Source: Pseudomonas caspiana
GTDB lineage: Bacteria; Pseudomonadota; Gammaproteobacteria; Pseudomonadales; Pseudomonadaceae
Reading direction: 5' to 3'
NCBI RefSeq assembly: GCF_002158995.1
Contig: NZ_LOHF01000001.1
Span: forward strand, 466,586-530,585
DNA length: 64,000 nucleotides
Shown here: positions 53,726 through 61,689 of the stretch, piece after piece
How the letters are laid out: each line of letters opens with the position of its first letter
Numbering within the stretch: the first letter of the stretch is position 1
Translations under genes and position numbers: made by a program
Notes under the pieces: model-generated
Database searches by the model: none
Seen by the model: the letters and a program-made list of their open reading frames with translations, nothing else
Told to the model about the DNA's origin: nothing

Positions 53726-53866
53726 TTGAAAAAGAGTGAACTGCCCGTAAAAACCTGCGCCGTCTGCGGGTTGCCTTTCACCTGGCGCAAGAAGTGGGCG
53801 CGCTGCTGGGATGAGGTCCGATATTGTTCGGAGCGCTGTCGACGCAACAAGCACGCCCAGACTTAA
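53726..53866 (+). CDS. DUF2256 zinc-finger-like protein
   Basis: A 46-residue protein reading [20 protein letters not shown], then [20 protein letters not shown]. The Cys pairs (TCAVC, YCSERC) form a zinc-ribbon-like site, diagnostic for DUF2256, which is usually adjacent to photolyase/cryptochrome genes. The TTG at 53726 is five bases after AGGGA, and family members begin at this KKSELP. An ATG at 53711 is the alternative start. Function unknown. Association with the photolyase 300 bases upstream supports a shared role. Confidence 0.8.
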   Translation: MKKSELPVKTCAVCGLPFTWRKKWARCWDEVRYCSERCRRNKHAQT

Positions 53867-53988
53867 GCCACACACGCAGGATGTCCGGAATCGTCCTGCT
53901 CGCGTCCAATCGGTGTCTGTCGCCACCTCTGATCTGTGCTTACCATGGCATCTGTTGACCACCATTTTCATAGCCTTGGACACAGACC

Positions 53989-54531
53989 ATGAGCAATAAA
54001 GCCCTGATCGTCATTGATGTGCAGCATTCGTTTCGGCACTCCGACTACTGGTCCGAAACTGACCTGCCTATTTACCTGAAAAACCAACAAACGCTGATTG
54101 ACGGGTGTGTCCAGCAAGGCATCCCTGTGATACAAGTCTTTCACGTAGAGGAGCAGGGACACTTCTCCCTGGCCTCAGGAAATGTGAAAACCCTGGACGA
54201 ATTGTCCATCAACCCTGATCTGGTCATTCACAAACGCGTTCACAGCGCACTCGCTGGTACGCCGCTGGCCGCCTGGTTGAGGGCACGAAACATCAATTCC
54301 CTGATCATCAGCGGCATTCGCACTGAGCAGTGTTGTGAAACCACCACCCGGCAGGCCTCAGACACGGGCTTTACCGTGGACTTCGTCAGTGAGGCGACTT
54401 TGACTTTTGCGATGACCCACGCACGCAGTGGCCGCACCTTCAGCCCGGCAGAGATTCGTGAACGTACCGAGTTGGTGCTGGAAGATCGCTTCGCACGAAT
54501 CGTCACCGTTGCTCAGGCGCTTGCAGGTTGA
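53989..54531 (+). CDS. Isochorismatase-like cysteine hydrolase
   Basis: A 180-residue hydrolase. The catalytic Asp is in LIVIDVQHSF, Lys is in VIHKRVHSAL and the nucleophile Cys is in TEQCCETTTRQASDTGF, the triad of the isochorismatase/nicotinamidase fold. C-terminal FVSEATLTFAMTH is typical. The natural substrate may be an amide or a carbamate. A GGACACAGACC leader precedes the ATG. The next gene, an AraC regulator, starts five bases after its stop and probably regulates it. Confidence 0.9.
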   Translation: MSNKALIVIDVQHSFRHSDYWSETDLPIYLKNQQTLIDGCVQQGIPVIQVFHVEEQGHFSLASGNVKTLDELSINPDLVIHKRVHSALAGTPLAAWLRARNINSLIISGIRTEQCCETTTRQASDTGFTVDFVSEATLTFAMTHARSGRTFSPAEIRERTELVLEDRFARIVTVAQALAG

Positions 54532-54535
54532 AACG

Positions 54536-55516
54536 ATGACCATTCCGGTGCTGTTTGTGCTGCTGCCCAACGTGTTGATGCTTGATCTGGCAGGCCCGGC
54601 CGAAGTGCTGCGCCTTGCGGGGCAAAGTGAAAGCGAAACCGCACTGGATTTTGACCTGCAGTACGTCAGCCCGGTCGCCTCCCTGCAATCCTCAATTGGT
54701 CTGCCTCTTTCCGGTTTGCCGCCCCTGCCGGAAACCCTGACGCCAGAAACAATGGTCGTGTTGGTCGGCTCTACAACGACTGCGCCCTCCGCGCGTTTGA
54801 CGGAGTTCGAAGCAGCCAGCAATATCGTCACGGACTGGCTGCGACGGGTGTTTGCACCTTCAGGCGCACAACTGGTGTGCATCTGCGCGGGTGCATTGAT
54901 TGCGGCGAAAGCGGGTCTGCTTGACGGTCGTCAGTGCACCACTCACCACTCGCTATGCGAGACGTTACAAGCCATCGCACCCACGGCGCGCGTGCTGGAA
55001 AACCGGCTTTATGTCACTGATGGTCCGATCAGTTGCAGCGCAGGTGTCACCGCAGGCATAGACCTGATGCTGCACTGGGTAGCCGAACTGGCAGGGCCGC
55101 AACTGGCCTGCGCGGTGGCACGGGATATGGTGGTTTATCAGCGTAGAGGCGCCGCGGACCCGCAACTGTCAGCCTGGGTGAGCGGTCGTAACCACTTGCA
55201 CCCCGCATTGCATCGTGTTCAGGACGCCCTGAGTGCGGCGCCTTGCGAAGACTGGACTGTCACCCGAATGGCGAGCCTTGCCTGCACCAGCAGCCGACAT
55301 CTGGCGCGGTTGTTCAGTGAGCACGCGGGCATCAGCCCGCTCGATTACTTGCACCGACTGCGCGTGAGTGTCGCCCGTGAGCTGCTGGCCCAATCAACTC
55401 TTGATATGGAAACCATCGCGGAACGCTCAGGCTTTGGTTCTGCCAGGCATCTGCGGCGCATCTGGGGCAAGTATGAAACCGCCCCGCCATCGGACAGCCG
55501 CTCTCTTGGGCGATGA
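54536..55516 (+). CDS. GlxA-type AraC regulator
   Basis: A 326-residue regulator with an N-terminal DJ-1/PfpI-like domain (VLFVLLPNVLMLDLAGPAEVLRL ... CICAGALIAAKAGLLDGRQC) and a C-terminal AraC domain (ARLFSEHAGISPLDYLHRLRV ... ETIAERSGFGSARHLRRIW). Cys in the ICAGA elbow is kept, but no enzymatic role is assumed. ATG 54536 is favoured; the upstream in-frame starts lie inside the hydrolase gene. Same operon as the isochorismatase-like gene, five bases apart. Confidence 0.9.
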   Translation: MTIPVLFVLLPNVLMLDLAGPAEVLRLAGQSESETALDFDLQYVSPVASLQSSIGLPLSGLPPLPETLTPETMVVLVGSTTTAPSARLTEFEAASNIVTDWLRRVFAPSGAQLVCICAGALIAAKAGLLDGRQCTTHHSLCETLQAIAPTARVLENRLYVTDGPISCSAGVTAGIDLMLHWVAELAGPQLACAVARDMVVYQRRGAADPQLSAWVSGRNHLHPALHRVQDALSAAPCEDWTVTRMASLACTSSRHLARLFSEHAGISPLDYLHRLRVSVARELLAQSTLDMETIAERSGFGSARHLRRIWGKYETAPPSDSRSLGR

Positions 55517-55659
55517 TCTGGCCACGCTCATTTATCCAGAAATTCACTCCCGGGGTAAGCATCGCTGCATTTTCGGGTGCTGATCATTTCGCAAGCGCGG
55601 TTCTATTGCCCCATACACAGCCTTGGACAGCCCATGCTTGAGCGCAAAAGATTTCTTGC

Positions 55660-55675
55660 TTGACGTATACGTAAA
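55660..55675. promoter_or_regulatory. LiuR operator in front of liuR
   Basis: TTGACGTATACGTAAA is a one-mismatch copy of the palindrome TTTACGT..ACGTAAA found exactly in front of liuA. It overlaps a good -35 (TTGACG), the usual location of MerR-type operators, and lies 59 bases upstream of the liuR start. Confidence 0.7.
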
Positions 55676-55718
55676 GGGAACCTTAGGTTAAACCTCTGTT
55701 TCCCCGCCGAGCGCGTTC

Positions 55719-56108
55719 ATGACCAGCCAGACCTACAGCATCTCCGACCTCGCCCGCGAGCTGGATATCACTACCCGGGCAATTCGCTTTTACGAGGAGC
55801 AAGGCATGCTCGCTCCTGAAAGACGTGGATTGGAACGCATCTACTCGGCCCGTGACAAGGTGACGCTCAAGCTCATTCTGCGAGGCAAGCGCATCGGCTT
55901 TTCCCTGGCGGAATGCCGCGAACTGATCGAGCTATACGACCCCGCCGGCGGTAACCATAAACAACTTCACACCATGCTCGGCAAAATCGGCGAACGCCGC
56001 ACGCAGCTGGAACAGCAAATGCTGGACATCCAGCACATGCAGCTGGAACTGGACGCGGCCGAGGAGCGCTGCAAGCTAGCGCTCGATAAAACAATAAAAA
56101 TCAATTAA
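55719..56108 (+). CDS. liuR: MerR-family regulator of leucine/isovalerate catabolism
   Basis: A 129-residue MerR protein. The winged helix has YSISDLARELDITTRAIRFYEEQGML and a coiled coil follows (EERRTQLEQQMLDIQHMQLELDAAEERC). LiuR represses the liu genes until a branched acyl-CoA is present. Identity follows from its adjacency to liuE and liuABCD and from the operators at 55660 and 57787. It probably autoregulates. The 3' end contains an A-rich motif and liuE begins 40 bases later. Confidence 0.92.
   Translation: MTSQTYSISDLARELDITTRAIRFYEEQGMLAPERRGLERIYSARDKVTLKLILRGKRIGFSLAECRELIELYDPAGGNHKQLHTMLGKIGERRTQLEQQMLDIQHMQLELDAAEERCKLALDKTIKIN
56090..56097 (+). promoter_or_regulatory. A-rich Hfq/Crc-type motif before liuE
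   Basis: AACAATAA matches AANAANAA. It lies at the end of liuR, about 52 bases upstream of the liuE start. A potential Hfq/Crc translational repression site, weaker than the one before liuA because of its distance. Confidence 0.3.
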
Positions 56109-56148
56109 TTGAAGACTTATTCTCGAATCTTTCGAGAAGGAGCCGGGC

Positions 56149-57048
56149 ATGCCATTACCTGAAAAAGTGCGCCTTGTAGAAGTGGGGCCGCGCGACGGCT
56201 TGCAGAATGAATCCAACCCCATCAGCGTTGCGGACAAAGTGCGACTGGTTGACGAGCTGTCGGCGACTGGTCTGAGCTACATCGAAGTCGGTAGTTTTGT
56301 CTCACCCAAGTGGGTGCCGCAAATGGCCGGTTCTGGAGATGTATTCGCCAATATCCAGCGCAACGACAAGGTGACCTACGCAGCGCTGACTCCAAATTTT
56401 CGCGGCTTCGAGGATGCCCTTGCCGCTGGGGTCAGAGAAGTCGCTGTGTTTGCCTCAGCCTCTGAAGCCTTCTCACAGCGCAACATCAATTGTTCAATCA
56501 ATGAAAGCCTGGAGCGCTTCGCGCCGATCATGGAAGCTGCTCGCTTGCATGGGATGCAGGTGCGCGGCTATGTCTCCTGCGTACTGGGCTGCCCGTATGA
56601 CGGCAAGGTCGCGCCCGCACAAGTCGCCGCGGTGGCCAATGAGCTACTTGCCATGGGCTGCTATGAGATATCACTCGGCGACACCATTGGTGTGGGTACC
56701 CCCACTAAAACCCGTGAGCTGTTCGATGTTGTCGCAGGGCGCATTGCCCGAGGCAAACTCGCCGGGCATTTTCACGATACCTACGGCCAGGCCCTGGCCA
56801 ACATCTACGCCAGCCTGCTGGAAGGCATTCACGTGTTCGACAGTTCGGTCGCCGGGCTCGGTGGCTGCCCCTATGCAAAAGGTGCCAGCGGCAATGTCGC
56901 CAGCGAAGACGTCCTCTACATGCTTGATGGGCTGGGGATTGAAACCGGGGTTGATCTGGATCGACTGATCAATGCTGGTCAGCGCATTTGCCAGGTGTTG
57001 GGTAAGACCAATGGCTCCAGGGTAGCCAAGGCACGCCTGTCGGCCTGA
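56149..57048 (+). CDS. liuE: Hydroxymethylglutaryl-CoA lyase
   Basis: A 299-residue lyase of the HMGL/isopropylmalate-synthase TIM-barrel family. VRLVEVGPRDGLQNE is the N-terminal signature, IEVGSFVSPKWVPQMA and the metal motif HFHDTYGQALANIYASL follow, and the C-terminal GLGGCPYAKGASGNVASEDVLYML holds the active-site Cys and Gly-rich loop. It cleaves HMG-CoA to acetyl-CoA and acetoacetate, the last step of leucine degradation. GAAGGAG precedes the ATG. Located downstream of liuR and separated from liuA by the CrcY-type RNA. Confidence 0.95.
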   Translation: MPLPEKVRLVEVGPRDGLQNESNPISVADKVRLVDELSATGLSYIEVGSFVSPKWVPQMAGSGDVFANIQRNDKVTYAALTPNFRGFEDALAAGVREVAVFASASEAFSQRNINCSINESLERFAPIMEAARLHGMQVRGYVSCVLGCPYDGKVAPAQVAAVANELLAMGCYEISLGDTIGVGTPTKTRELFDVVAGRIARGKLAGHFHDTYGQALANIYASLLEGIHVFDSSVAGLGGCPYAKGASGNVASEDVLYMLDGLGIETGVDLDRLINAGQRICQVLGKTNGSRVAKARLSA

Positions 57049-57070
57049 GGTGCGACATGTTGTCACAGAG

Positions 57071-57112
57071 TGTTACCCTACTCTCAGTTCGCAGGAAGAA
57101 ACGGGTAACACG
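57071..57112 (+). promoter_or_regulatory. Probable CbrB upstream activator site
   Basis: GTGTTACCC (57071-57079) and GGGTAACAC (57104-57112) are exact reverse complements 24 bases apart, lying 83 to 124 bases upstream of the sigma-54 promoter at 57194. TGTTAC/GTAACA half-sites match what I know of CbrB activator sites on crc RNA genes. The binding protein is inferred from the combination of site and promoter. Confidence 0.6.
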
Positions 57113-57193
57113 GAAACAATTGCCATGGCTTTGCACCGTATGCCCCGTTAGCTGTTTTCACTAGCCCCTTGTTTTTAAAGGGTTTTAGAAAGC

Positions 57194-57210
57194 TGGCACG
57201 CCTCCTGCTA
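57194..57210 (+). promoter_or_regulatory. Sigma-54 promoter of the CrcY-type RNA
   Basis: TGGCACGCCTCCTGCTA (57194-57210): TGGCAC with GG at 57195-57196 and TGCT with GC at 57207-57208, ten bases apart, the -24/-12 rule of RpoN promoters. Transcription is expected at about 57219. Confidence 0.8.
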
Positions 57211-57219
57211 TATCTTCAG

Positions 57220-57589
57220 TACAACAAGAATAAAAATGTGCAGTAACCCAATAAAAACAAGACGTATCGGCTCTGACATAACAAAAACAACACGGACAGA
57301 GGCGCAGCTAACAGATTTTTTTGGAGTGGATAGCTTTTCTGAGGAGCTTGCAAGAGATCCTCGCAACCGGGCGAAAGAACAACAAAACTACCCTGAGGTA
57401 GCGCCAGACCTGGTTGGATCGATGAGATAGAAGCCGCATCAGCGCTCAAAAAAATACGTTTGCTCTTGATCCCTAATGGGATCGCTTAAAACAGCGGTAA
57501 GGGTACGGCCACCAAAAACAACAACAGGCCGCCCAACAATAAAAAAGAGCATCGCGAAATACCTTGAAGGGGAGCCCAGGCTCCCCTTC
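57220..57589 (+). ncRNA. crcY: CrcY/CrcZ-type small RNA
   Basis: About 370 bases from the sigma-54 promoter to a strong hairpin. It carries six A-rich AANAANAA motifs: AACAAGAA (57223), AATAAAAA (57250), AACAAAAA (57283), AACAACAA (57379), AACAACAA (57517) and AACAATAA (57537), in unpaired-looking stretches. CrcY and CrcZ of pseudomonads are RNAs of this size that bind Hfq/Crc through such motifs, under CbrB and RpoN control. In P. putida, as I recall, CrcY lies next to the HMG-CoA lyase gene, the neighbour here too. No protein frame within it is credible. The exact ends are not known from sequence alone. Confidence 0.85.
57567..57588 (+). terminator. Terminator hairpin of the CrcY-type RNA
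   Basis: AAGGGGAGCC (57567-57576), CA, GGCTCCCCTT (57579-57588) forms a perfect 10-base-pair stem. The bases after it are not U-rich, so it may rely on extra pairing or a second factor. Confidence 0.7.
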
Positions 57590-57629
57590 GTGCTGTCTGG
57601 GGGGTGGGGTTTTAGGCGGAAAACTCGGT

Positions 57630-57720
57630 CTGTAGTAGCTCACGAGCACCGCGAGGCAGCGATGGCGGCCTGTCTGATACACCGCTATCGCGGCCTCGCG
57701 ATGCTCGTGCGCTCCTACAG
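57630..57720. repeat. REP inverted pair
   Basis: CTGTAGTAGCTCACGAGCAC at the left pairs with GTGCTCGTGCGCTCCTACAG-like sequence at the right, with GCGAGGCAGCGATGGCGG and CCGCTATCGCGGCCTCGCG inside. It is the inverted sister of the element at 53590-53680. Confidence 0.8.
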
Positions 57721-57786
57721 AAAGTATTTCAATTCAGACAAACCCACCCGTTTGCAGCCGCTGATTGACACGCCTCCGGCTACAGG

Positions 57787-57802
57787 TTTACGTTAACGTA
57801 AA
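57787..57802. promoter_or_regulatory. LiuR operator of liuABCD
   Basis: TTTACGTTAACGTAAA is a perfect 16-base palindrome 42 bases upstream of the liuA start. It is the same motif as the imperfect copy before liuR and matches the known LiuR recognition style. Confidence 0.8.
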
Positions 57803-57823
57803 GGTCATAGCGACTCTTCCAAA

Positions 57824-57831
57824 AATAACAA
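57824..57831 (+). promoter_or_regulatory. A-rich Hfq/Crc-type motif overlapping the liuA ribosome-binding site
   Basis: AATAACAA matches AANAANAA and touches the AAGGAA ribosome-binding site (57830-57835), so Hfq/Crc binding would block translation of the liuABCD message. The CrcY-type RNA that titrates Hfq/Crc is encoded next door. Confidence 0.5.
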
Positions 57832-57843
57832 GGAACGCTAACC

Positions 57844-59007
57844 ATGAGTTATCCCAGCCTGAACTTCGCTCTGGGCGAAACCATTGATATTTTGCGCGAC
57901 CAGGTGCAATCGTTTGTTGCCGCTGAAATCGCCCCACGGGCTGCGCAGATCGATAAAGACAACCTTTTCCCTGCGGACCTGTGGCGCAAGTTTGGCGACA
58001 TGGGTCTGCTGGGCATCACGGTTGACGAGGAATATGGCGGCGCTGGGCTGGGTTATCTCGCCCACGTGGTGGCCATGGAAGAGATCAGTCGCGGCTCGGC
58101 GTCTGTTGCACTGTCTTACGGCGCGCATTCAAACCTTTGCGTGAATCAGATCAATCGCAACGGCACCACCGCGCAGAAGGCGAAGTACCTGCCCTCTCTC
58201 ATCAGCGGTGAACATGTCGGCGCGCTGGCCATGAGCGAACCCAACGCAGGTTCCGACGTGGTTTCGATGAAGCTGCGCGCCGACAAACGCGGCGACCGCT
58301 TTGTCCTCAATGGCAGCAAGACCTGGATCACCAACGGTCCAGATGCCAATACTTACGTGATCTACGCCAAGACTGACCTTGAAAAGGCGGCTCATGGCAT
58401 CAGCGCCTTTATCGTCGAGCGGGACTGGAAAGGTTTTTCACGCGGCAACAAGTTCGACAAGCTGGGTATGCGGGGTTCGAACACCTGCGAACTGTTTTTC
58501 GATGATGTAGAAGTTCCAGAAGAGAACCTGCTGGGCGTGCTGAATGGTGGCGTAAAGGTGCTGATGAGCGGCCTGGATTACGAACGCGTCGTCCTGGCCG
58601 GTGGACCGACCGGCATCATGCAAGCCTGCATGGATGTGGTCGTGCCCTACATCCATGACCGTAAACAGTTCGGTCAGAGCATCGGCGAGTTTCAGTTGAT
58701 CCAGGGCAAAGTCGCCGATATGTACACCCAACTAAACGCCAGCCGCGCTTACCTGTATGCCGTGGCGCAAGCCTGCGAACGTGGCGAAACCACACGCAAG
58801 GACGCAGCCGGGGTCATTCTCTATAGCGCAGAGCGGGCAACGCAGATGGCTCTGGAAACGATCCAGATTCTGGGCGGTAACGGCTACATCAACGAATTCC
58901 CGGCCGGACGACTGCTCCGCGACGCCAAGCTCTACGAAATTGGCGCAGGCACCAGCGAAATCCGGCGGATGTTGATTGGACGTGAATTGTTCAATGAGTC
59001 CCGATGA
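57844..59007 (+). CDS. liuA: Isovaleryl-CoA dehydrogenase
   Basis: A 387-residue acyl-CoA dehydrogenase. FAD-site blocks [20 protein letters not shown] and [14 protein letters not shown] are present, and the C-terminal block [20 protein letters not shown] is typical. The catalytic Glu of isovaleryl-CoA dehydrogenases sits in an [14 protein letters not shown] block, exactly as here, which distinguishes it from most other members where the base is near the C-terminus. It oxidises isovaleryl-CoA to 3-methylcrotonyl-CoA. AAGGAA precedes the ATG and overlaps an A-rich motif. First gene of liuABCD. Confidence 0.96.
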   Translation: MSYPSLNFALGETIDILRDQVQSFVAAEIAPRAAQIDKDNLFPADLWRKFGDMGLLGITVDEEYGGAGLGYLAHVVAMEEISRGSASVALSYGAHSNLCVNQINRNGTTAQKAKYLPSLISGEHVGALAMSEPNAGSDVVSMKLRADKRGDRFVLNGSKTWITNGPDANTYVIYAKTDLEKAAHGISAFIVERDWKGFSRGNKFDKLGMRGSNTCELFFDDVEVPEENLLGVLNGGVKVLMSGLDYERVVLAGGPTGIMQACMDVVVPYIHDRKQFGQSIGEFQLIQGKVADMYTQLNASRAYLYAVAQACERGETTRKDAAGVILYSAERATQMALETIQILGGNGYINEFPAGRLLRDAKLYEIGAGTSEIRRMLIGRELFNESR

Positions 59008-59058
59008 CTGCAGTCGGGTGATAAACAACAAAGTGGTGCTTCTTGCCACTGCGTCTCA

Positions 59059-59186
59059 GGCATCGCGGGCAAGCACCGCTCCCACATTGAACTGCATTTC
59101 AGTTCAAGTGAGTCAGGGGCTGTGTGCACTGATCAACTTGAACTGAAATACGATCTCTTGTGGGAGCGAGGCTTGCCCGCGATGCA
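59059..59186. repeat. REP inverted pair between liuA and liuB
   Basis: GCATCGCGGGCAAGC with GCTCCCAC at the left (59060-59085) is inverted at the right (GTGGGAGCGAGGCTTGCCC, GCGATGC). A smaller inverted repeat (TTGAACTG/CAGTTCAA) lies inside. The liuA-liuB spacer of 245 bases is thus mostly repeat; read-through is still likely since the operon is intact. Confidence 0.75.
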
Positions 59187-59252
59187 TGAGGCACCATTGC
59201 AAGACGCACCCCGCTATCGTTAATAGCGCGCAAAAGAAAGCCCGGAGTAGCC

Positions 59253-60860
59253 ATGACAACCCTCCAAACCCACATCAATACCCGCTCTGCCGAATTCGCC
59301 AGCAACAGCGCCAGCCTGCTGGAGCAAGTCAACGCCCTGCGCAGCCTGCTCGCCAACATTCAGCAAGGCGGTGGGCCGAAAGCTCAGGAGCGCCACACGT
59401 CACGGGGCAAATTACTGCCACGGGATCGGATCAATCGGCTGCTCGATAGCGGTTCGCCCTTTCTTGAAATCGGTCAACTGGCCGCACTGCAGGTTTATGA
59501 AGAAGACGTGCCTGCCGCCGGGGTGATTGCCGGTATTGGCCGCGTCGAAGGCGTGGAATGCATGATTATCGCCAACGACGCCACCGTCAAAGGCGGCTCG
59601 TATTACCCGCTCACGGTCAAAAAGCATCTGCGAGCACAGACCATAGCCCAGCAGAACCGCCTGCCGTGCCTTTACCTGGTGGATTCCGGCGGCGCGAACT
59701 TGCCGCGTCAGGATGAAGTGTTTCCGGATCGCGAGCACTTCGGACGGATCTTCTTCAATCAGGCCAACATGAGTGCCCAAGGCATCCCGCAGATCGCCGT
59801 TGTGATGGGCTCTTGCACCGCAGGCGGCGCTTATGTACCGGCCATGGCCGATGAAGCGATCATGGTCCGCCAGCAGGCAACCATTTTTCTCGCCGGCCCC
59901 CCTCTCGTCAAAGCAGCGACAGGCGAAGTGGTCAGCGCTGAAGACTTGGGAGGTGCAGATGTGCATTGCCGCACTTCCGGGGTTGCCGATCATTACGCCG
60001 ATAACGATGAGCATGCTCTGGAGTTGGCACGCCGCAGTATCGCCAATCTGAACTGGCGCAAGCTCGGCGCGTTGAACAGCGAGTCCCCAACCGCCCCCCT
60101 GTACGCTGCTGACGAGTTGTACGGGATCATTCCTGCCGACGCCAAACAGCCTTTTGATGTCCGTGAAGTGATTGCCCGGCTAGTGGATGGCTCGGTGTTC
60201 GACGAGTTCAAAGCGCTGTTTGGCACCACGCTGGTATGCGGGTTCGCCAGGTTGCACGGCTACCCGGTCGCGATCCTCGCCAATAACGGCATTCTGTTCG
60301 CCGAAGCGGCGCAAAAAGGCGCGCACTTTATCGAGCTGGCCTGCCAGCGCGGAATTCCGCTGCTGTTTCTGCAAAACATCACCGGCTTCATGGTCGGACA
60401 GAAATACGAAGCGGGCGGCATCGCCAAACACGGGGCCAAACTGGTCACGGCGGTGGCTTGCGCCAAAGTACCGAAATTCACCGTGATCATCGGCGGCAGC
60501 TTCGGTGCGGGCAATTACGGCATGTGCGGACGCGCCTACGATCCCCGGTTTCTGTGGATGTGGCCCAATGCGCGGATCGGCGTGATGGGTGGCGAGCAGG
60601 CTGCGGGCGTGCTGGTTCAGGTCAAACGCGAACAGGCCGAGCGCAGCGGCGAGCCGTTCAGTGCCAGCCAGGAGGCCGCTATCAAACAACCGATCCTCGA
60701 CCAGTACGAACATCAGGGGCACCCGTATTACTCCAGCGCCCGGCTGTGGGATGACGGAGTGATCGACCCGGCACAAACCCGGGACATCCTTGGACTCGCC
60801 CTCTCCGCCTCGCTGAATGCGCCCATCGAGCCGACGACCTTCGGCCTGTTCCGCATGTGA
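59253..60860 (+). CDS. liuB: Methylcrotonyl-CoA carboxylase, carboxyltransferase (beta) subunit
   Basis: A 535-residue carboxyltransferase. [19 protein letters not shown] starts the N-terminal CT half; [41 protein letters not shown] are typical, and the C-half has [25 protein letters not shown] and [19 protein letters not shown]. The enzyme carboxylates 3-methylcrotonyl-CoA to 3-methylglutaconyl-CoA together with LiuD. GGAG lies before the ATG. Separated from liuA by a REP pair. Confidence 0.96.
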   Translation: MTTLQTHINTRSAEFASNSASLLEQVNALRSLLANIQQGGGPKAQERHTSRGKLLPRDRINRLLDSGSPFLEIGQLAALQVYEEDVPAAGVIAGIGRVEGVECMIIANDATVKGGSYYPLTVKKHLRAQTIAQQNRLPCLYLVDSGGANLPRQDEVFPDREHFGRIFFNQANMSAQGIPQIAVVMGSCTAGGAYVPAMADEAIMVRQQATIFLAGPPLVKAATGEVVSAEDLGGADVHCRTSGVADHYADNDEHALELARRSIANLNWRKLGALNSESPTAPLYAADELYGIIPADAKQPFDVREVIARLVDGSVFDEFKALFGTTLVCGFARLHGYPVAILANNGILFAEAAQKGAHFIELACQRGIPLLFLQNITGFMVGQKYEAGGIAKHGAKLVTAVACAKVPKFTVIIGGSFGAGNYGMCGRAYDPRFLWMWPNARIGVMGGEQAAGVLVQVKREQAERSGEPFSASQEAAIKQPILDQYEHQGHPYYSSARLWDDGVIDPAQTRDILGLALSASLNAPIEPTTFGLFRM

Positions 60861-60873
60861 TCAGGAAACGCTC

Positions 60874-61689
60874 ATGACTGACTTTCAAACCGTAGAACTG
60901 CTGCGTGACCCACAGGGCTACGCCACGCTCTGGCTTAACCGACCGGAGAAAAACAACGCGTTCAATGCACAAATGATCCGCGAGCTGATCCTCGCGTTGG
61001 ACGCGGTTCAGGCCGATGCCAGCCTGCGCTTTCTGCTGATACGCGGCCGTGGCAGGCACTTCAGCGCCGGCGCGGACCTGGCTTGGATGCAGCAGTCTGC
61101 CAACCTCGATTACAACACCAATCTGGATGATGCCCGCGAACTGGCCGAGTTGATGTACAACCTCGCCAAACTCAAGATTCCAACCCTGGCGGTGGTACAA
61201 GGCGCAGCATTCGGCGGCGCACTCGGTCTGATCAGTTGCTGCGACATGGCCATCGGCGCCATCAATGCGCAGTTCTGTCTGTCTGAGGTGCGCATTGGTC
61301 TTGCTCCGGCGGTGATCAGCCCGTTTGTGGTTCAGGCCATCGGCGAACGTGCTGCCCGCCGTTACGCGCTCACCGCCGAGCGATTTGACGGTGTGCGCGC
61401 CCGAGAGATCGACCTTATTGCCGAGTGCTACCCGCCGGAGGAGCTGGAACAACAGGTCCGTAAGTGGACCGAAAACCTGCTACTGAACAGCCCACAAGCC
61501 ATGCGTGCCAGCAAGGACCTGCTGCGCGAGGTGGGTAACGGCGCACTGACCCCAGCCCTGCGCCGCTATTGCGAAAATGCCATCGCACGAATTCGCACCA
61601 GTGGCGAAGGCCAGGAAGGTCTGCGCGCCTTTCTGGACAAGCGCCCACCCGCCTGGCAGACCGAACAGCCCAAGGAGCCCCGTCCATGA
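60874..61689 (+). CDS. liuC: Methylglutaconyl-CoA hydratase
   Basis: A 271-residue crotonase-fold enzyme. ATLWLNRPEKNNAFNAQMI starts the fold, the oxyanion block is GRGRHFSAGADLAWMQ, and AVVQGAAFGGALGLISCCDMAIG and the Glu in LSEVRIGLAPAVIS follow. It hydrates 3-methylglutaconyl-CoA to HMG-CoA. The ATG at 60874 follows AGGAAA; an upstream in-frame start at 60817 lies in liuB. It overlaps liuD by 4 bases as ATGA. Confidence 0.95.
   Translation: MTDFQTVELLRDPQGYATLWLNRPEKNNAFNAQMIRELILALDAVQADASLRFLLIRGRGRHFSAGADLAWMQQSANLDYNTNLDDARELAELMYNLAKLKIPTLAVVQGAAFGGALGLISCCDMAIGAINAQFCLSEVRIGLAPAVISPFVVQAIGERAARRYALTAERFDGVRAREIDLIAECYPPEELEQQVRKWTENLLLNSPQAMRASKDLLREVGNGALTPALRRYCENAIARIRTSGEGQEGLRAFLDKRPPAWQTEQPKEPRP

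Noticed and set aside
57236..57430. 64-codon rightward ORF inside the CrcY-type RNA
   Set aside because: No ribosome-binding site, and its content coincides with the A-rich motifs and structure of the small RNA.
57476..57796. 106-codon ORF spanning the RNA terminator and a REP pair
   Set aside because: It reads through the terminator hairpin and a repeat; codon content reflects REP sequence, not protein.
59412..60776. Long antisense ORFs opposite liuB (200 and 198 codons)
   Set aside because: Shadows of liuB, which is identified beyond doubt on the plus strand.
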